Shown here piece by piece: positions 6,932-7,940 of a stretch of 7,940 nucleotides of DNA (positions within the stretch are counted from its first letter, which is position 1; every line of letters starts with the position of its first letter). Under the pieces are notes generated by a model that did no database searches, was not told where the DNA came from, and saw only the letters and a list, made by a program, of their open reading frames with translations. Origin of the DNA: Bacteroidales bacterium. Its GTDB lineage: Bacteria; Bacteroidota; Bacteroidia; Bacteroidales; UBA12077. The stretch lies in NCBI GenBank assembly GCA_030635365.1, contig DAOVYZ010000148.1:1-7940 (forward strand). The letters run 5' to 3'. The position numbers were made by a program, and so were the translations under genes.

Positions 6932-7867
6932 ATGGATTATTTATTGTTATTTGGTGGTTTTGTTTTATTAATGTTTAGTGGTGATTTTTTGGTCAAAGGA
7001 AGTGTTTCACTAGCCGGGCATTTTAAAGTATCCAAATTAGTCATAGGAATTGTTGTAGTGTCGTTGGGAACTTCAGCACCTGAGTTGGTTGTTAGTTTAG
7101 ATGCAGTCATAATGGGGCATCCCGATATTGCAATTGGGAATGTAATAGGTTCAAATATTGCTAATATAGCTCTCGTCCTGGGTTTTGCCGCTATTGTTAT
7201 ACCCATAAGGGTAAAAAAGACAGTAATCCATTTTGATTGGTCAATTATGATGATTGTTAGTCTTTTACTATTAGTATTTTGTTTAGACTTAAGATTAAGT
7301 TTCATCGAAGGTTTTACATTTATAGTAATGTTACTGGTTTATATTTTCGTATCAATATATAAATCCCGGAAACATAATAAAACAAATTTTGAAGAGTCAG
7401 TTACTCCAAAACTCAATTTGTTTAACTCATTTTTATTTGTGGTAATTGCTTCAGTCGGTTTGATTTATGGTGCAAATTTTTTGGTTAAAGGGGCATCAAG
7501 TATAGCTGTTGAATTAGGAGTGGACGAACGCATTATTTCGGTTTCTGTTATTGCCTTTGGAACAAGTTTGCCGGAATTGGCAACTTCAATAGCCGCGGCA
7601 ATGCGAAAGGAGTTAGATATTTTTATTGGTAATATAATAGGCTCTAATATTTTTAATATATTATCAATCCTTGGTTTATCAAGCATGGTAAAGTCAATAG
7701 ATATAAATCCAATGATTTTGAAATTTGATATTTTCTGGATGCTGGGTATATCATTACTTTTATTTTTATTTATTTTGCCATTAAGAAAAGGCTTAGTAAC
7801 CAGATGGAAAGGATTTGTTTTCGTTGCTGTTTATTGCCTATATATATATTTAACCTTTACAGCTTAA
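6932..7867 (+). CDS. CaCA-family sodium/calcium exchanger (YrbG-like)
   Basis: This 311-residue inner-membrane protein has about ten hydrophobic helices arranged as two inverted halves. Both alpha-repeats that form the ion site are present. Alpha-1 reads GTSAPELVVSLDAV (46-59) followed by GNVIGSNIANI (69-79). Alpha-2 reads GTSLPELATSIAAA (210-223) followed by GNIIGSNIFNI (233-243). The 'GTS.PEL' acidic residues Glu51 and Glu215 correspond to the cation-coordinating glutamates of the family. The halves are joined by a charged cytoplasmic loop (about 142-160, KSRKHNKTNFEE). The length is normal for the bacterial YrbG group. The family exchanges cytoplasmic Ca2+ for Na+ or H+, but ion preference cannot be read from the sequence and K+-dependent forms exist. 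It lies 18 bases after tatA on the same strand and probably shares its transcript, with no evident functional tie to Tat export. Confidence 0.93.
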   Translation: MDYLLLFGGFVLLMFSGDFLVKGSVSLAGHFKVSKLVIGIVVVSLGTSAPELVVSLDAVIMGHPDIAIGNVIGSNIANIALVLGFAAIVIPIRVKKTVIHFDWSIMMIVSLLLLVFCLDLRLSFIEGFTFIVMLLVYIFVSIYKSRKHNKTNFEESVTPKLNLFNSFLFVVIASVGLIYGANFLVKGASSIAVELGVDERIISVSVIAFGTSLPELATSIAAAMRKELDIFIGNIIGSNIFNILSILGLSSMVKSIDINPMILKFDIFWMLGISLLLFLFILPLRKGLVTRWKGFVFVAVYCLYIYLTFTA

Positions 7868-7911
7868 GTTAGTCAAATAAATTTTGGTATGAGTTTTTAA
7901 ATTGAAACCCT

Positions 7912-7940
7912 ATGATAGTAGCTGAGAATATAACAAAGTC
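7912..7940 (+). CDS. Probable start of an ABC transporter ATP-binding protein (partial)
   Basis: An ATG at 7912 opens a frame reading MIVAENITKS (the tenth codon is incomplete but TCN gives Ser) up to the window edge. This closely resembles the first beta-strand of ABC ATPases, which often begin 'MI.a.nitKsyg' before the aromatic A-loop and Walker A. LolD/MacB-type ATPases are typical examples. The start lies 44 bases after the exchanger stop, on the same strand. TAAATTTTG at 7878-7886 upstream resembles TAnnTTTG with one extra base and may be a weak promoter. Only nine complete residues are visible and no Walker motif can be seen, so the assignment rests on N-terminal resemblance and position. 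Confidence 0.45.

Noticed and set aside
6937..7686. Antisense open frames of 122 and 73 residues opposite the exchanger gene
   Set aside because: They mirror the alpha-repeat coding regions and have no independent support. The + strand protein has all family motifs.

Overview
The window looks like chromosomal sequence from a low-GC member of the Bacteroidota. Four things point that way: AT-rich codon use, starts without clear Shine-Dalgarno sites, exact TAnnTTTG (-7) promoter motifs, and SecD and SecF fused into one long SecDF protein, which is the usual arrangement in that phylum. Genus and species cannot be read from the window. All genes are on the + strand, coding density is high, and the longest gap without a gene is 251 bases.

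Left block (1-3240): three closely packed genes of a tripartite efflux/export system. They are the C-terminal part of a periplasmic adaptor (membrane fusion protein, HlyD/MacA type), a MacB-type ABC transporter permease with no fused ATPase, and a TolC-type outer membrane factor. The gaps are 8 and 17 bases, so they are probably one transcript. Together they would span inner membrane, periplasm and outer membrane, but the ATPase that should drive the permease is not between them.

Middle (3241-6563): a 251-base gap holds a roughly 124-base imperfect palindrome, probably an interspersed repeat, followed by a Bacteroidota-type promoter. Next comes secDF, the proton-driven accessory motor of Sec translocation, and then a strong intrinsic terminator.

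Right block (6564-7940): another TAnnTTTG promoter lies before tatA, the pore-forming subunit of twin-arginine translocation. It is followed 18 bases later by a CaCA-family (YrbG-like) sodium/calcium exchanger. The last 29 bases appear to open a further gene whose first nine residues resemble the start of an ABC transporter ATPase.

The common theme is envelope transport: efflux, Sec export, Tat export and cation exchange. All the complete genes belong to known families, and I do not see a clearly undescribed system. The points most worth a second look are the intergenic palindrome, the missing ATPase of the MacB-type transporter, the charged or low-complexity segments in the adaptor, permease and SecDF, and the putative ATPase start at the right edge.
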